A stretch of DNA of 25,528 nt, from positions 1-25,528 of the forward strand of contig DAZU01000031.1 in assembly GCA_002507425.1 (NCBI GenBank). Direction: 5' to 3'. Of the stretch, positions 8,125 through 17,164 are shown one piece after another (the stretch's first letter is position 1; each line of letters starts with the position of its first letter). The DNA comes from Euryarchaeota archaeon UBA53. Its GTDB lineage: Archaea > Thermoplasmatota > Poseidoniia > Poseidoniales > Poseidoniaceae. The notes beneath the pieces were generated by a model. It saw nothing but the letters and a program-made list of their open reading frames with translations, had not been told where the DNA came from and did not search any database. The position numbers and the translations under genes were made by a program.

Positions 8125-9099
8125 ATGCCGGCCCACTCTTTTGAACCCATCCGCGGAATATTTGAAAGATTCACAATCGACTCATCCCTATTAGAAAATA
8201 AATTAGGAGACCCAACTGAGAGGGAAATTCTCGTCCACATTCCTCCCAATACAACAGGCCCGCTTCCATGTATAATTTACTTAGCGCCATTTACTGGAAC
8301 AGGTTTTGCTAGGGCCAACTGGAGAGCATTCTCAGAGACTCTGCCCCAACGACACGAACGTCTAGTAAAGAACGGGGATATGCTCCCCTGCATATTGGTG
8401 ATGCCCGATACTTTTACTTCACTTGGAGGAAACCAGTATATTGATTCTGAAATACTTGGTAAATGGGGCTCATGGCTAAGGATTGACCTCGTCAATGAAC
8501 TTTCAAAACGTTTCGAAATAAGCGGGTTTGGACTAGTAGGAAAATCAAGCGGTGGTTATGGAGCGATAGTTAGGGGGATGCTAGATAGTCAATGGGACGC
8601 TATCGCTTGCCACTCGGGAGACTGTGGATTTGAGCTTCTATACGGATTAGATATGGCAACGACTTTGACTTCTATTGCACGTTTTGGTGATGAAAATAAT
8701 TTCTTAGATCACGTTAAAAAGGCTAGTAAATTATCAAAAGATGACTTCCATACATTAATGATTTTAGCAATGGCTGCAAGCTACAGTGATGGTACTCTAC
8801 CTGTAAATAAAAATTGCATATTTGATGATAGAAAATGGGCTGAATGGCTAGCTAGCGACCCATTAACCATGATTGAGCAATATCAAGATCTACCTCCTTG
8901 TTGGATTGACGTTGGTGATTCTGATGAGTACAACATACACTACGGTCTACGCCAGCTACATGAAAGAATGACTGATTTTAACATCGACCATGTTTGGGAA
9001 GAGTTCCCTGGGACACACAGTGGGATTGACCACAGGTTGGACTTGTCACTTCCTTGGTTAGCTCACAAAATACAATCGGCATCATCATCAAATAGTTAG
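8125..9099 (+). CDS. Alpha/beta-hydrolase, putative esterase (esterase D/PF00756-like)
   Basis: A cytoplasmic-looking serine hydrolase of 324 residues with no signal peptide. The start of the domain (GIFERFTIDSSLL then EILVHIPP) matches the putative-esterase family. The nucleophile elbow GKSSGGYGA gives Ser141 as the catalytic serine, Asp265 in DVGDSDEY is the probable acid, and His298 in PGTHSGIDH the catalytic base. The family includes S-formylglutathione hydrolases, trehalose mycolyl esterases and enterobactin esterases; the substrate here is not evident. A TTG at 8080 would add 15 residues that do not resemble the domain, whereas the ATG at 8125 follows a G-rich GTGGGG and is preferred. 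purM begins 14 nt after it, so the two are probably co-transcribed without an obvious metabolic link. Confidence 0.8.
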   Translation: MPAHSFEPIRGIFERFTIDSSLLENKLGDPTEREILVHIPPNTTGPLPCIIYLAPFTGTGFARANWRAFSETLPQRHERLVKNGDMLPCILVMPDTFTSLGGNQYIDSEILGKWGSWLRIDLVNELSKRFEISGFGLVGKSSGGYGAIVRGMLDSQWDAIACHSGDCGFELLYGLDMATTLTSIARFGDENNFLDHVKKASKLSKDDFHTLMILAMAASYSDGTLPVNKNCIFDDRKWAEWLASDPLTMIEQYQDLPPCWIDVGDSDEYNIHYGLRQLHERMTDFNIDHVWEEFPGTHSGIDHRLDLSLPWLAHKIQSASSSNS

Positions 9100-9113
9100 G
9101 AGTGGACATAAAC

Positions 9114-10208
9114 ATGGCAGATGAAATGGACTATGCGAGTAGTGGTGTTGACATCGACCTAGAGGGTCATGCAGTCGGTGCACTAGTTAGCGCATTATCC
9201 AATTCTGTCAGAAAAAAGGGAAATTTCGGCGCTCCTGTTGACCTACCCGGAGGATTTGGAGGAATTATCGAATTTGGAGAAAACTACCTTGCCCTTGCAA
9301 CAGATGGTGTTGGTTCAAAACTATCAATTGCAACTGCACTGGACCAGTGGAGCGGGGTTGGCATTGACTGTATGGCAATGAATGTAAACGATCTTTTGTG
9401 CGTTGGTGCAGAACCTATTGCATTCGTAGATTACATCGCTGTCCCAAAGCCTAACCCCGATGTTCACGCCTCGATTGGTGCTAGTCTAGCCGAGGCATGC
9501 AGGAGAGCTAACGTTACCCTAGCGGGTGGTGAAACTGCGAGTTTACCCGGAATTGTAACGGAACTTGACCTCTCTGGAACGGCACTTGGTTGGCTCCCCA
9601 AGGGTAGTGAAATCACAGGAGCGACTTTAGAAGAAGGGGATTTGCTGATAGGCATACCGTCCTCTGGAGTCCACTCAAACGGTTATTCTCTTGTCAGAAA
9701 GGTAATCGCACATTGTGGAGCATCATGGGAAGATCCTGTGCCATTTGAGGTTGATGAGGAGAGAATAGAGAGGTTTTGCGAGGGAGATATAACTCTTGGA
9801 GAGGTTTTCCTGAATCCCACCCGCATTTATTGTGATCCTATTGTTGAGATGATACAGAATGGGCCTTGCCCGCGAAGTTCCATACACGCTATATGCCATA
9901 TTACTGGTGGAGGATTATCTAATCTTCTAAGACTACATGATACGTTTGGATGGAATATATCAAATCCACTCCCAATACTTCCCGAGTTTGCTTGGATTCA
10001 AGAGCAGGGCAATATTAGCGATAAGGAAATGCATAGAACGTTCAACATGGGCTGTGGAATGATAATCGCTGTTGGAAAGCAATATGCTGACCAATTATGC
10101 AAATGGCTTAAAGAAAAAGTGGACGGATGTGAAATAATCGGTGAAGTGGTGGATAACGGGAAGAGAGTAACACATTCAAACCAGAATATTGTTTACGAGC
10201 ACTATTGA
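9114..10208 (+). CDS. purM: Phosphoribosylformylglycinamidine cyclo-ligase (AIR synthetase)
   Basis: PurM closes the imidazole ring of 5-aminoimidazole ribonucleotide from FGAM using ATP, the fifth step of purine biosynthesis. The 364-residue protein shows the family blocks in order: GGFGGIIEF, ALATDGVGSKLSIA (phosphate and Mg binding), GIDCMAMNVNDLLCVGAEP, AGGETASLPGIV, IPSSGVHSNGYSLVRK and ICHITGGGLSNLLRL, and a FNMGCGMI block near the end. Length is typical. A GTG at 9102 is in frame, but it falls inside the AGGAGTGG ribosome site that serves the ATG at 9114. The gene is followed after 9 nt by trm1. The product is soluble and probably dimeric as in other PurM proteins. Confidence 0.95.
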   Translation: MADEMDYASSGVDIDLEGHAVGALVSALSNSVRKKGNFGAPVDLPGGFGGIIEFGENYLALATDGVGSKLSIATALDQWSGVGIDCMAMNVNDLLCVGAEPIAFVDYIAVPKPNPDVHASIGASLAEACRRANVTLAGGETASLPGIVTELDLSGTALGWLPKGSEITGATLEEGDLLIGIPSSGVHSNGYSLVRKVIAHCGASWEDPVPFEVDEERIERFCEGDITLGEVFLNPTRIYCDPIVEMIQNGPCPRSSIHAICHITGGGLSNLLRLHDTFGWNISNPLPILPEFAWIQEQGNISDKEMHRTFNMGCGMIIAVGKQYADQLCKWLKEKVDGCEIIGEVVDNGKRVTHSNQNIVYEHY

Positions 10209-10217
10209 GGGTTATTG

Positions 10218-11504
10218 ATGAAACCTGACGGATGGCCGGGGCATGTTTGGCTCGAAGGAAAAACCATTGTCCATCTGAAAGATAGTCAGGAAAGGCCATC
10301 CCATATGCCCAGAGGGCCAGCTACTAAGTCAGGAGAAGGTTTTCTCAATCCAGCAATGGCTCCAGCAAGGACGAGATCCGTTATGCTACTAAGTGATGCC
10401 TTAGAGAATGAATGGCTGGTAAAGAAGAATAAACCAATAAGAATTCTTGATGCGTTGTGTGCTACTGGTGTGAGGGCAAGAAGGTGGAGAAAAGAAGCTC
10501 CCCAACAAAACAGGATTAGGATTACTGCTAATGATCTTGATGTTAATGCTCAAATTTGGGGCAGAGAATCTCACAAAAACCATCCCATTGGCGACAATCT
10601 TGTTTGGGAAAAAGAAAAGGATAGATTTTCAATTCCGCAGGATGGAATCGTTGAAGATGGTATTCGTTGGACAAATAGTGATGCAAGAAAGGTTATGGTT
10701 GATGCTCCCTTTCAATGGATAGACATAGATCCATTTGGATCACCCGTGAAATTTCTTGATACTGCAATACAGTCAATATCTAGAGTCGGAGTATTGGAGG
10801 TCACAGCAACCGATGTTGCAGCATTGTGTGGATCTACAAGAAATAGTGCAGCAAGAAGGTATGGTTCTGTTGGAATTACTGATTCGTATATGCATGATGA
10901 CGCAACTAGAATTCTGCTTGCTACTATCGCTAGAATAGCTGCAATGCACGACAAGTCAATTCATCCAATTCTATCCTTATTCGACGGCCACTTCGTTAGA
11001 GTCAGTGTTTTACTTAAGCGCTCGAAAGAAAGTGCTTCTACCTGGAAGAAAAACGTAGGTTACCGAATCAGATCTGCCCCCTATCACTTCTCTGAGGCGC
11101 CGGAAGGAAATTACTCAGGGCCTCTGTGGACTGGCCCAATTTTCGATGCTGAAATAGCTGGTAGGATGACTGTGGATAGGGCTATTGATATCTGCTTTGG
11201 AAATGAAAGTGATTATCCGAAAAATTGGTCGGATTTTGATGTAGAGCACTCAAAAAGAGAAATTGTTAGAACTGTGAGACATATATCTGAATCTGCTAAA
11301 CTACTTTCAGGGGAACACTTACTAGTCGCAATTGATGATCTTGGTATCGCTGCCGGGATTGGACAAATACCATCAATGAAATCTATCAAAATGGGTTTAG
11401 AAAAACTAGGGTTTCAAATGGCTCAATGCCAGATGCCCGAACCAATGTTTGCCACGGATGCTGATTGGGATACTGTTCTTGATGTTGCTCGATCAGCCAA
11501 ATGA
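10218..11504 (+). CDS. trm1: tRNA (guanine(26)-N2)-dimethyltransferase Trm1
   Basis: Trm1 methylates G26 at the D-arm/anticodon-arm junction of tRNA using S-adenosylmethionine. The 428-residue product has the N-terminal block FLNPAMAPARTRS (normally FYNP-x-M-x-x-NRD), SAM motif ILDALCATGVRARR (76-89), ANDLDVNA, the catalytic DIDPFGSP (around 169-176), VTATDVAALCG and the C-terminal GPLWTGPIFD. The segment before GPLW lacks the paired cysteines that bind zinc in many family members. The ATG at 10218 is chosen because a GAGGG overlapping the purM stop lies six bases upstream; a TTG directly precedes it. Its last 12 nt overlap the convergent PAC2 gene. The gene lies downstream of purM on the same transcript. 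Confidence 0.93.
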   Translation: MKPDGWPGHVWLEGKTIVHLKDSQERPSHMPRGPATKSGEGFLNPAMAPARTRSVMLLSDALENEWLVKKNKPIRILDALCATGVRARRWRKEAPQQNRIRITANDLDVNAQIWGRESHKNHPIGDNLVWEKEKDRFSIPQDGIVEDGIRWTNSDARKVMVDAPFQWIDIDPFGSPVKFLDTAIQSISRVGVLEVTATDVAALCGSTRNSAARRYGSVGITDSYMHDDATRILLATIARIAAMHDKSIHPILSLFDGHFVRVSVLLKRSKESASTWKKNVGYRIRSAPYHFSEAPEGNYSGPLWTGPIFDAEIAGRMTVDRAIDICFGNESDYPKNWSDFDVEHSKREIVRTVRHISESAKLLSGEHLLVAIDDLGIAAGIGQIPSMKSIKMGLEKLGFQMAQCQMPEPMFATDADWDTVLDVARSAK

Positions 11505-12236
11505 TGGGTCAATTTCATCATCAGGAGCAGGGAGCATTGTCTGTGAGTTTTCAAAAACTTCCCTAACGCTGTCCTCTATTCTTCTAGCGTCTTCTAATAG
11601 AGATGAAAGCGGGATGTCAATACCTGTTAGATCGGATATTGATTCAATAGCCAAAGCTGCTGCTCGAGCGTCGGGATACATCGGATTACAATCAGATAGT
11701 ATTGCAGTGACATCTAAACCCAGTCTATCACCTTCAGCGATTAAGTAGCCTGCAATACCTGCAACTATACCTTGTCGGACCGGTTCAATTCCCGCTTTTT
11801 TTAGCCTATCTCGGCCACTTTTTGAAGAGCTTACTCCATAGAGAGAGTCTTCTCTATCATCCATATTCTCTCTCGCCACACCATCGACAATAATCAATTG
11901 GTCAAAGCCTCCTTTTGTAAACCACTCCAAAACGGTATTCGCAAAGAGTATATCTCTTTCAGGACCAAACCTAACTTCAGCTGTAAATACTCCGACGCCT
12001 TCTCCTTGGTATACCCTCACTGGGTGTTTAGGAACCTCATGATGAACCAATGCCATTGCAGGGAATTCTGAATTCAAAACTGTGCCCAGTTGCTTAAGTT
12101 TCAACTGACTAATGATATGGGATGCAGCAATTACACCAACCATTCCCACGGTGGAGAAACCGCATATTGCAACCCCATTTGTCGTTGGATTGGCATCTTT
12201 GTGAAGCACAAGGTCATAAGAAGTCTGCCCTGACAT
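11493..12236 (-). CDS. PAC2-family protein, proteasome assembly chaperone-like
   Basis: A 247-residue soluble protein of the PAC2 family, whose archaeal members (PbaA/PbaB) and eukaryotic relatives help assemble the 20S proteasome. The N-terminal ICGFSTVGMVGVIAASHI, the strand SEFPAMALVHH and the middle block LIIVDGVARE, followed by a QGIVAGIAGYLI helix, are characteristic. The C-terminus (DDEIDPSFG) is acidic and lacks the hydrophobic-Tyr-X motif used by some proteasome activators to dock, so it resembles the non-docking partner type. The start ATG at 12236 has an AGGGAT upstream. It lies 39 nt downstream of the giant surface protein gene and overlaps the end of trm1 by 12 nt. A second PAC2 gene begins at 25104. 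Confidence 0.85.
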   Translation of the reverse strand: MSGQTSYDLVLHKDANPTTNGVAICGFSTVGMVGVIAASHIISQLKLKQLGTVLNSEFPAMALVHHEVPKHPVRVYQGEGVGVFTAEVRFGPERDILFANTVLEWFTKGGFDQLIIVDGVARENMDDREDSLYGVSSSKSGRDRLKKAGIEPVRQGIVAGIAGYLIAEGDRLGLDVTAILSDCNPMYPDARAAALAIESISDLTGIDIPLSSLLEDARRIEDSVREVFENSQTMLPAPDDEIDPSFG

Positions 12237-12275
12237 AGAAATCCCTACATTCCCTCATTCAAATGTATTACGAAG

Positions 12276-15200
12276 TTACTCAACGAATTCCGACCAGTCT
12301 TCTTCACCTGGTTCCCTGAACCACCAAACTCCGACCTCGTCTTCATACCATTCGGTCCCGTGCTCGTCGACTGTTATACCGGAGTCGTCCTCTTCATAGG
12401 CGTCGTCATATTCGTCGGAAATATGATCTGCGCTTGGTTTTTCAAACTCTGAAATAATATCAGGTCGGTCGGGTGACTCATCTGTTATCGAGCGATCCTC
12501 AAAGTCATCTAAAGCAACGCCGACAGGAAGAGGTTTAGACGCACCTTTGGATTCTAAATTTGGTTCCAAATCAAGGTCGTCCTCGTCCCAGTCTTCAACA
12601 TCACTATTTCTGATTCTCAGTACAATTATCACTACCAAAACCAGAACTGCGACTCCGCCAATACTCGCAATTAGAACCAGATTATTGTTAGTAGATTTCT
12701 TTGTAGTACCCTGTTCTGATTGATTGGTGGGGCTCTCTTCTTGTTCGGGCTCGTCTACAATATTTTCCTCGACCAAATTCCATTGTATCATGTATGTGTT
12801 TGGAACGTTTTCAAAGGTATCATAGTCAATCGTACTTTGAACTAAGTCCAATTCGATTTTACCTGATAGGAGATTATTTGCTGACAAATTCTGCAAAATT
12901 TGAACTTCGATTTCAAATTCTATTGCTGAAAATGCTGAGAGGACAAACGTTGATTGATTCTGGACTGGTTCAAACTGTATGAACTGTGACCATTGTGACC
13001 ATCCATCGGGAATAAGAGTAAATTCAACTGAATAATTATTAGGATTTGTTGCATTACATGATATTTCTGTGTCCTCTGCTGGGTCGATTAAGACCTGCCC
13101 ACAATCTATCACAATATCCAACATTTCTGTTGGCTCCCAATTAATTTCTTCTGACTCGTTTGCATCTTGTGTAGAGTTTTGAGGTGTTGTCACAAAAGGA
13201 TTTACTACCAATTCCAGATTTCTTGTATTGGTATCAATCCAATCTGGCCCTGTTAGGTTAATGAATAGTATGCCACCTCCATCAAGTTCAAATTCGATTT
13301 GCTGAGTTGAGTTTGTGAACTGCGCACTTCCACTGACAGAAATGTTGTTAGTAAAATTGTAGGCTGTCCACTCAAATCCTGCATTTTGCATTATGCTCTG
13401 CTGGACTGATTCTAATGCTTGCAAAGTAATATTAGCAGTTGTCATATTTTGACTATTCAAATTGAGGGTCTCTGCTTCGGATGTAAAATCTGCAAGAATC
13501 ATTACCGTTACGGTTGAAGATATAATTGCGCTAGATTTTGGACGTTCAATCTCATCACCAATATGACCGCTGTAATTAGCCCAAAATGTTACTTGACCAA
13601 ATATGTCAGCAGAATCTGCCACTAACTGCGAGAAATTATCCAAACTGATTGTCTCCCAGTTCTCAGAGATTAGGTATGTTCCCGAATTAGTTTCCATCTC
13701 TATCACAATATCCCCCGTAAGATTGACTTCGACACCATCGATTTTGCTACTTATTTGCAGACTAAAAGGTGAATTAAATGAAACATTATTACTTACTTCT
13801 AAGAATAGTTCTACGTTCATCGGGGTATCGTTTCTAGGGTAAGTAGGACCAACAGATGATACAATATTCGACCGGTTTCCAAATGTATCGACTGCTACAA
13901 CTGACGCCCAATATGCTTGACCGTCGATCAATCCAGAAAGATTGGTTTCAGATATTGTCATGGCAAGTGTATAGATTGTCTTCACAGGTGTTAGATTGGA
14001 GATGCCAGTAAACGAGAAGGTTTCTAAATATACCTCGTAGTTAGATATCATTTCCGAAGATGGGGACCAGGATAAGTGTAGTTCTCCTCCCATATCAGGA
14101 TAAACATCGGTTAGATTTACACCCTGTATTGATGCTGGTGGAGCTGGGTATGGTATTGTAACCTGTAACGGATTTGAAAGGTTAGAAGTCACCCCAAATT
14201 CATGAACTGATCTAACGACATAAGTGTAAGTTGAACCAGATGATATGTCAGTATCAATATACAGGTTTGATAGCAACGTATTAGCAAAAGGATTTGCTAA
14301 ATCAATTGCCGAATTAGATGTAGATATTCTAAATAATTCAAAACTAAGTAAATCAGGCCCGAAATCAAATACATCATTCCACTCAATTGTTACATTTGTA
14401 TGTGACAGGCTCACTAATTGAATCGTCGGTGTTATTGGAAGAGCCAGATTCGGTGCACCTGGAACATAATCAGCGGCTAAGTTACTCAGGGATACTCTCC
14501 CTGAACTAGTCGAATTAACTGGAATTACCAGATTGTAAGTTCCAGTACCAGGTGTCATTCCTTGATTGAAAACGTTGGTTAGATTTGCTGACGCATATGG
14601 GTTCGATTCAACGCGGAAAGAACAGTCATATCGTATTTCAAGATTTGAATAGTTGAAACTACCAGCCCCGGAGGATGCGGCTTTCATGGAGTAATTTACC
14701 ATAGATATCCCATAACCATCTGTCAATGTTGGCTGTACCTGTATTAATGGGGCTAGATCATCCTTGAGTCCGTTCAAGTTATCACTCATTACTAGTGGGT
14801 CTAATCCATTTGTTGAATCTCCTGCATACCCACTACTGGTCATTTCTGAATTGCCGTCACCATCGGCATCCAACGATATAGAGTGCCAACCCCCGATAAA
14901 CACACCAAGATCTGTCTCACCAGCACCTATCACCTGTTCGGGGATTCCATCTGAATCCATATCCATGGCAATAATCGATGTTGGAACTGACCATGGCTCA
15001 AGGAAAAGTGATGATACGGCGCCTACGCTTGTTTCGTTGATTGTTTTCAAAGTAATATTTCCCTCAATTGTCTGATTGTTACCATCAGCTTCGCCAGGGA
15101 CCGGTGTCAGTATATCCAATATTCCGTCGTTGTCAAAGTCTGTTATTGTTGAATTAAAGACGTCAATTTGTTCTGTGCCTTCTGTTAGATTCCACTGACT

Positions 15201-16403
15201 ACCATTGTTTATCCTCAGAGCATATCCCAAATCATTTAGTCCAACGAGATCGATATCTCCGTCATTATCTAAATCTGCCAGCATTTCTTGTTGTGAAATA
15301 TCATCAAATTCAGTTAAAGGCCCGCCCCATCCCCCGGAGGTGTTGAAATGCTCCCAATATGTCCAATGCCCGGATACGTCTCCTACCAAAGCAGAAATTT
15401 TGCCATTGCCAAAGAAATCAGTTACATGCAACGCCCTAATGTTAGCTGGCATCCCTTCACTTCCATTTGGATAAATAACTTGTGAAATTGGGTTATCTAA
15501 TCCTGTTGTTGTATTATTCCAAGTATAGTAGTTTAGAAATCCGCTCGAATTGACCGTAACAAAGTCATCTCCTGAATCTGAGTTTATATTCCCTAATTTT
15601 CCGATAATCAATCCGTCTGTAATTGGGATGTTTAATACAGGGTCAAAGGATGTGTTATTTGCCAGATGGACACAGGTTTGGCCAGTGACTATTGAAAATG
15701 CCACTATATCTTGTCGATTGTCATTATTTACATCACCGACTGAGATTGATGTAGCATTGTCACATGTTTGTATTTGTGGCGATAGTGAGATTCCCGACCC
15801 AAGATTCCAATCTGCCCAGAGTATTTTGCTTGTATTGTTGGAATCTTTTTTCAAGAGGAATAAAGGCTCAGGATAACCATCAGAATCAATGTCTGATTCA
15901 GTCACATCAATGAATTCCCCAATTTCAAAGAAACCTCCGCCGACCTCAGAAGAGAAACTTGCATCCAAACTCGAGGATTGTAAAATCGCAGATGAAGGTA
16001 GCATTAATGCGGGTACAGAGTTATTGCCTGGGACAACGGCGCTTTGGTAGTAATCATTTCCGTTGAAGAAATTGCTCTGTTCACCTATGTTCCCATAACC
16101 CTGCCTTGAAAAGTCCCACTCAAGGACGCCATCCTCATACATATCTATCATAACTTGTCCAGGACTTGCGTCGGTTTGGGAGAATTCTATGTCAAAGCCG
16201 ACTGAAGTAAACGTTACATTTCGTGGAATATCGACAGAAACTGAATTATTTGATTGGCTCCCATTTAAATCAATAGTCTGTGATGCATAGCCTCCAACGA
16301 AACTTGTTATCGATGTGGTTTGTTGGGACGCTGAAACTTGATATGTGGGGAATAGGGAAAACACAAGTGTAGCCGTAATTATGAAAGTGGTTAGTCGCTT
16401 CAT
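12276..16403 (-). CDS. Giant surface protein: FG-GAP/VCBS-like repeats, fibronectin III domains, C-terminal anchor and acidic Trp-rich tail
   Basis: The 1375-residue protein has a signal peptide (1-25), then FG-GAP/VCBS-like repeats with calcium-type loops between about 165 and 520 (DIDSDGYPE, DVNNDNRQD, DLDNDGDID, DFDNDGILD, DMDSDGIPE, DADGDGNSE). Two fibronectin III-like domains follow (about 655-750 and 756-856), then several Thr/Asn-rich beta domains. A single helix (about 1240-1263) ends in a basic stop-transfer (RIRN). The remaining roughly 110 residues should be cytoplasmic, are strongly acidic and end in an aromatic cluster (GTEWYEDEVGVWWF then EEDWSEFVE). More than 20 N-x-S/T sequons suggest N-glycosylation outside. 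A GGGTG precedes the ATG at 16403. Adhesion or surface structure is the likely role; no enzymatic motif was found. The PAC2 gene follows on the same strand. Confidence 0.85.
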   Translation of the reverse strand: MKRLTTFIITATLVFSLFPTYQVSASQQTTSITSFVGGYASQTIDLNGSQSNNSVSVDIPRNVTFTSVGFDIEFSQTDASPGQVMIDMYEDGVLEWDFSRQGYGNIGEQSNFFNGNDYYQSAVVPGNNSVPALMLPSSAILQSSSLDASFSSEVGGGFFEIGEFIDVTESDIDSDGYPEPLFLLKKDSNNTSKILWADWNLGSGISLSPQIQTCDNATSISVGDVNNDNRQDIVAFSIVTGQTCVHLANNTSFDPVLNIPITDGLIIGKLGNINSDSGDDFVTVNSSGFLNYYTWNNTTTGLDNPISQVIYPNGSEGMPANIRALHVTDFFGNGKISALVGDVSGHWTYWEHFNTSGGWGGPLTEFDDISQQEMLADLDNDGDIDLVGLNDLGYALRINNGSQWNLTEGTEQIDVFNSTITDFDNDGILDILTPVPGEADGNNQTIEGNITLKTINETSVGAVSSLFLEPWSVPTSIIAMDMDSDGIPEQVIGAGETDLGVFIGGWHSISLDADGDGNSEMTSSGYAGDSTNGLDPLVMSDNLNGLKDDLAPLIQVQPTLTDGYGISMVNYSMKAASSGAGSFNYSNLEIRYDCSFRVESNPYASANLTNVFNQGMTPGTGTYNLVIPVNSTSSGRVSLSNLAADYVPGAPNLALPITPTIQLVSLSHTNVTIEWNDVFDFGPDLLSFELFRISTSNSAIDLANPFANTLLSNLYIDTDISSGSTYTYVVRSVHEFGVTSNLSNPLQVTIPYPAPPASIQGVNLTDVYPDMGGELHLSWSPSSEMISNYEVYLETFSFTGISNLTPVKTIYTLAMTISETNLSGLIDGQAYWASVVAVDTFGNRSNIVSSVGPTYPRNDTPMNVELFLEVSNNVSFNSPFSLQISSKIDGVEVNLTGDIVIEMETNSGTYLISENWETISLDNFSQLVADSADIFGQVTFWANYSGHIGDEIERPKSSAIISSTVTVMILADFTSEAETLNLNSQNMTTANITLQALESVQQSIMQNAGFEWTAYNFTNNISVSGSAQFTNSTQQIEFELDGGGILFINLTGPDWIDTNTRNLELVVNPFVTTPQNSTQDANESEEINWEPTEMLDIVIDCGQVLIDPAEDTEISCNATNPNNYSVEFTLIPDGWSQWSQFIQFEPVQNQSTFVLSAFSAIEFEIEVQILQNLSANNLLSGKIELDLVQSTIDYDTFENVPNTYMIQWNLVEENIVDEPEQEESPTNQSEQGTTKKSTNNNLVLIASIGGVAVLVLVVIIVLRIRNSDVEDWDEDDLDLEPNLESKGASKPLPVGVALDDFEDRSITDESPDRPDIISEFEKPSADHISDEYDDAYEEDDSGITVDEHGTEWYEDEVGVWWFREPGEEDWSEFVE

Positions 16404-16654
16404 AGTAGCACCCGAACATACCAGTCAAAATATCAATCATTCAAGTGCCTTATGTTTAACCCACGACTCTTCGGTATGTTTATTTGTCAACTGGGAAAAG
16501 CCACCTGATAAGTGGTGTGTGTGTTGTCGGCGCGCTGTCTATTGGATTAAACATGCCTTTAAACCACAAAGGGTATACCTAGACTCGTCAGATTACATTA
16601 TGTCAATGAATTAGATGGTTTAAGGATTTAATGATATCAAATTATGGTGGTTGC
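16404..16654. promoter_or_regulatory. Divergent intergenic region between the giant surface protein and the 16655 gene cluster
   Basis: This 251-nt gap is the longest in the window and separates divergent units. On the minus strand an AT-rich GATATTTTG lies about 35 nt before the ATG at 16403 and could be its TATA element. On the plus strand TTTAAACC near 16558-16565 is a TATA-like candidate. It is embedded in a small inverted repeat (CCTTT, 7-nt loop, AAAGG). A second short hairpin (CCAC/GTGG) lies near 16502-16516. No RNA gene or convincing open frame was recognised here. Confidence 0.35.
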
Positions 16655-17155
16655 ATGGAAGAAGAGGCAAGAGTACTAATAAGAGCAGGGGATGTTGAAA
16701 TCGATATTTCAGGCGCACAAGCTAGCGTCGACGATCGTTTGATAAGAATAAAAAGTGACGACACATGGTCCATAGCTTTGTCAAGAATAAGAAACGCAAG
16801 AGAAAGGGCAATTGAAGCTGCTGTTGAAGCCGCACGTGATGCAGGACTACCTGAACGTGGTTCAGCATTTAGAGCGTTAATACAGAACTGCAGTTTAATC
16901 AGGAAACCTGATCAAGTATTGGGAGCAATACAATACCTAAGGGACGTTGAAGGTATCAACGATAGCCCGCCTAGAGTAATAGATGACCTATTCGAAGATG
17001 CAGGTCTAGAGCCTCCTGGTAACCTTTCCCTCTATCTAAATAGACTAAGAGAAAGGGGTTTCTTGGTTACTCCGCCTTCGGCTAAAGAGAAAAACCGCTA
17101 TGCGATTTTGACTCCAGAAGGAAGAGCGCACCTCGACAAGCGTAGTCGATACTGA
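16655..17155 (+). CDS. Uncharacterised protein with C-terminal winged-helix-like domain
   Basis: A 166-residue soluble protein I cannot place in a named family. The N-terminus (RVLIRAGDVEIDISGAQASV) looks like the short beta unit found in small archaeal proteins that begin with a GDVEIEI-type strand pair. A charged helix (ARERAIEAAVEAARDAGLP) follows. The last 60 residues, with RVIDDLFEDAGLEPPGNLSL, then LRERGFLV and RYAILTPEGRAHL, look like a winged helix with a GFLV...Y-x-LT-x-EG wing. A DNA- or RNA-binding role is possible. Two starts are plausible: the ATG at 16631 with AAGGA upstream, or the ATG at 16655 with GGTGG upstream; the latter gives the more natural N-terminus. It is the first gene of the four-gene plus-strand cluster. 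Confidence 0.7.
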   Translation: MEEEARVLIRAGDVEIDISGAQASVDDRLIRIKSDDTWSIALSRIRNARERAIEAAVEAARDAGLPERGSAFRALIQNCSLIRKPDQVLGAIQYLRDVEGINDSPPRVIDDLFEDAGLEPPGNLSLYLNRLRERGFLVTPPSAKEKNRYAILTPEGRAHLDKRSRY

Positions 17156-17164
17156 GGCGATAAG

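Noticed and set aside
15550..15876. Plus-strand frames opposite the giant surface protein
   Set aside because: They mirror the repetitive low-stop composition of the repeats and lack start signals or recognisable domains.
13200..16300. Tandem DNA repeats in the giant surface gene
   Set aside because: The repeats are visible at protein-domain level only; no long near-identical DNA copies were noticed.
16500..16600. Small RNA or riboswitch formed by the CCAC/GTGG and CCTTT/AAAGG hairpins
   Set aside because: Stems are only 4-5 bp and match no known RNA class.
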